Assembly (NCBI GenBank): GCA_937941715.1
Contig: CALDGX010000248.1
Coordinates: forward strand, 1-15,289
Direction: 5' to 3'
From: an uncultured Chloracidobacterium sp.
GTDB lineage: Bacteria > Acidobacteriota > Blastocatellia > Pyrinomonadales > Pyrinomonadaceae
DNA length: 15,289 nt
In this document: positions 14,024 to 15,289 of the stretch, one piece after another
Numbering within the stretch: the stretch's first letter is position 1
Layout of the letters: each line of letters opens with the position of its first letter
The notes under the pieces: model-generated
What the model was told of the DNA's origin: nothing
Seen by the model: only the letters and a program-made list of their open reading frames with translations
Databases searched by the model: none
Made by a program: the position numbers and the translations under genes

Positions 14024-15289
14024 ATGAACGTCACACACCTCGAATGTGCCCTCTGCGGACTGCGGCACGAAGCAAACGCTCTGCATAATCTCTGCCGTGA
14101 GTGCGGCAAGCCCTTGCTCCTCCGCTATGATCTCGAATTGGCGGCGAAGACATTGACGCCCGGATCGCTGGCAGCGAGAGAATCGACCTTGTGGCGATAC
14201 CGCGAAGTTCTGCCGGTCGTCGATGAAGCAAACATCGTCTCCCTCGGCGAAGGCATGACGCCGTTGTTCAAGACCGACCGACTCGCCGCGACATTGCCGG
14301 TCGAACTCAACCTCTTCATCAAAGACGAAGGCCAGAATCCGACTCAGTCGTTCAAGGCTCGCGGCATGACAGCCGCGATATCGATGGCGAAAGAGCTTGG
14401 CGTTACGAAACTCGCCGTCCCGTCCGCGGGCAATGCCGCCGGAGCAATGGCAGCTTACGCCGCGCTTGCCGGCATGGAAGCCCACATCTTCATGCCCGCC
14501 GACACGCCGCGTGCAAACATCGTCGAATGTCAGCAGACCGGAGCCAACGTGACGCTGATCGACGGCCTCATCACCGACTGCGGAGCCATCGTCGCTGCAC
14601 GCAAAGAAGAAATGGGCTGGTTCGATGTGTCGACCCTCAAAGAGCCGTATCGCGTCGAAGGTAAAAAGACGATGGGCTACGAGCTCTTTGAGCAATTCGG
14701 CGGAGCGCCGACACTCTTGTCGGCAACGAGCGACGCTTCGTCGTTCGTGAATGGCCGCGAAGGAAGGCCCGTCGGAGGAACCGACGGTGCGGACAGGAGT
14801 GTCCGCGCTCCGTTGCCCGACGTGATAATGTACCCGACCGGCGGCGGCACGGGCTTGATCGGGATGTGGAAGGCGTTTGACGAGATGGAGCAGATGGGCT
14901 GGATCGACGGTAAGCGGCCGCGGATGGTCAGCGTGCAGTCGGAGACGTGTGCGCCGATCGTGCGGGCATACCACGCCGGCGAACGGTTTGCCGACGAGTT
15001 CGAGAACGCCGCGACGGTCGCCTCGGGGCTTCGAGTGCCAAAGTGCATCGGCGATTTCCTCATCCTCGACGCTGTCCGGGCGTCCGGCGGCACGGCGATC
15101 ACGGTTACTGACGCCGAACTCACCGCCGCCGTCGCCGAGATCGGGGCCCTAACAGGCATCTTCACCGCTCCGGAAGGAGCCGCGTGCCTGCCCGCCCTAC
15201 GCAAACTCATCGACCAGAATCTCGTCCAAGAAGGCGAGTCCGTAGTCATCTTCAACACCGGTTCCGGCATCAAATATCTCGAAGCGTTT
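14024..15289 (+). CDS. thrC: Threonine synthase, partial at right edge, with an in-frame palindromic insertion
   Basis: This PLP enzyme converts O-phosphohomoserine to threonine. The 422 codons visible run off the window without a stop, but GSGIKYLEAF resembles the usual end of the family, so little should be missing. An N-terminal C8-x2-C11...C24-x2-C27 knuckle is followed by the fold-type II core. The PLP lysine K111 is in QSFKARG, then come SAGNAAGAMAAYAA and the phosphate-binding PTGGGTG. Residues 228-263 interrupt the normally short link between GYELFEQFGG and LPDVIMYPTGGG; this 36-residue segment is encoded by a palindrome-rich element (14701-14812). The frame is preserved and all catalytic motifs remain, so the enzyme is probably functional. 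The ATG lies 9 bp after the permease stop, with a GGGGGA ribosome site about 13 nt upstream. Confidence 0.93.
   Translation, partial: MNVTHLECALCGLRHEANALHNLCRECGKPLLLRYDLELAAKTLTPGSLAARESTLWRYREVLPVVDEANIVSLGEGMTPLFKTDRLAATLPVELNLFIKDEGQNPTQSFKARGMTAAISMAKELGVTKLAVPSAGNAAGAMAAYAALAGMEAHIFMPADTPRANIVECQQTGANVTLIDGLITDCGAIVAARKEEMGWFDVSTLKEPYRVEGKKTMGYELFEQFGGAPTLLSATSDASSFVNGREGRPVGGTDGADRSVRAPLPDVIMYPTGGGTGLIGMWKAFDEMEQMGWIDGKRPRMVSVQSETCAPIVRAYHAGERFADEFENAATVASGLRVPKCIGDFLILDAVRASGGTAITVTDAELTAAVAEIGALTGIFTAPEGAACLPALRKLIDQNLVQEGESVVIFNTGSGIKYLEAF
14701..14812. mobile_element. REPIN/MITE-like palindromic element inserted in frame in thrC
   Basis: The ends 14701-14725 and 14788-14812 are inverted repeats matching at 22 of 25 positions. 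Each end folds on itself: GCCGACA/TGTCGGC around CTCT (14707-14724) and GCGGACA/TGTCCGC around GGAG (14789-14806). Two mismatches between the ends, C14709/G14722 on the left versus G-C on the right, are compensatory in these local stems. Inside are two more hairpins: 14726-14735 with 14739-14748 (10 bp including one G-T), and CCGTCGG 14769-14775 with CCGACGG 14781-14787. The element has no transposase and a length that keeps the reading frame. No second copy is seen in the window. Confidence 0.75.

Noticed and set aside
13133..14974. A 613-codon open frame on the minus strand
   Set aside because: It lies antisense across the second MacB-type permease and threonine synthase, both of which have clear family motifs. 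Its translation is Arg/Asp/His-rich low-complexity sequence typical of antisense shadow frames in GC-rich DNA.
1..15289. CRISPR array, integrase, phage or insertion-sequence transposase
   Set aside because: No regularly spaced repeats were seen and no transposase, integrase or phage protein motif appears in any frame. The only mobile-like element is the short non-coding-type palindrome in thrC.

Overview
This is a 15.3-kb, moderately GC-rich bacterial window with dense genes on both strands. The gene content fits a chromosomal segment of an Acidobacteriota-type bacterium, possibly Blastocatellia/Pyrinomonadales: an MqnP-like UbiA prenyltransferase, a YqeY protein, several FtsX/MacB-type permeases, and a small secreted protein of a type I associate with acidobacterial genomes. 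The taxonomic call is inference from gene style; no rRNA or marker gene is present.

Layout. 158-1027 (+) is a UbiA-family prenyltransferase, convergent with yqeY (1050-1496, -). 1596-3410 (+) is a large polytopic membrane protein with glycosyltransferase-C-like features. A terminator at 3414-3445 serves a small unknown gene on the minus strand (3478-3726). Next comes an AT-rich non-coding stretch (3727-4043) with direct repeats, nested inverted repeats and the HU terminator. Then follow, all on the minus strand, an HU-family DNA-binding gene (4044-4325), tRNA-Pro(UGG) (4437-4513) with a good promoter, and rdgB (4578-5198). 5350-6624 (+) is an unrecognised helical cytoplasmic protein. It is convergent with a YbbA/YbbP-type ABC transporter (6632-9901, -), which is divergent from a TesA-like SGNH hydrolase (10020-10712, +). 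This is the same divergent arrangement as tesA/ybbAP in enterobacteria. After tesA come a small secreted protein (10748-11344), two tandem MacB-type permeases without an ATPase (11464-14014), and threonine synthase (14024 to the right edge, still open).

The most striking signal is inside threonine synthase. At 14701-14812 an in-frame insert of about 36 codons is bounded by near-perfect 25-bp inverted repeats. Each repeat folds into its own perfect 7-bp hairpin, and two further hairpins lie between them. One stem pair differs between the two repeats in a compensatory way. It looks like a REPIN/MITE-type or Rickettsia-palindromic-element-type sequence that entered a housekeeping gene and is translated. 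The second candidate is the 3810-4012 intergenic block, where alternative base-pairing and two copies of a terminator-tail sequence suggest an attenuator or tandem terminator between HU and the small unknown gene.
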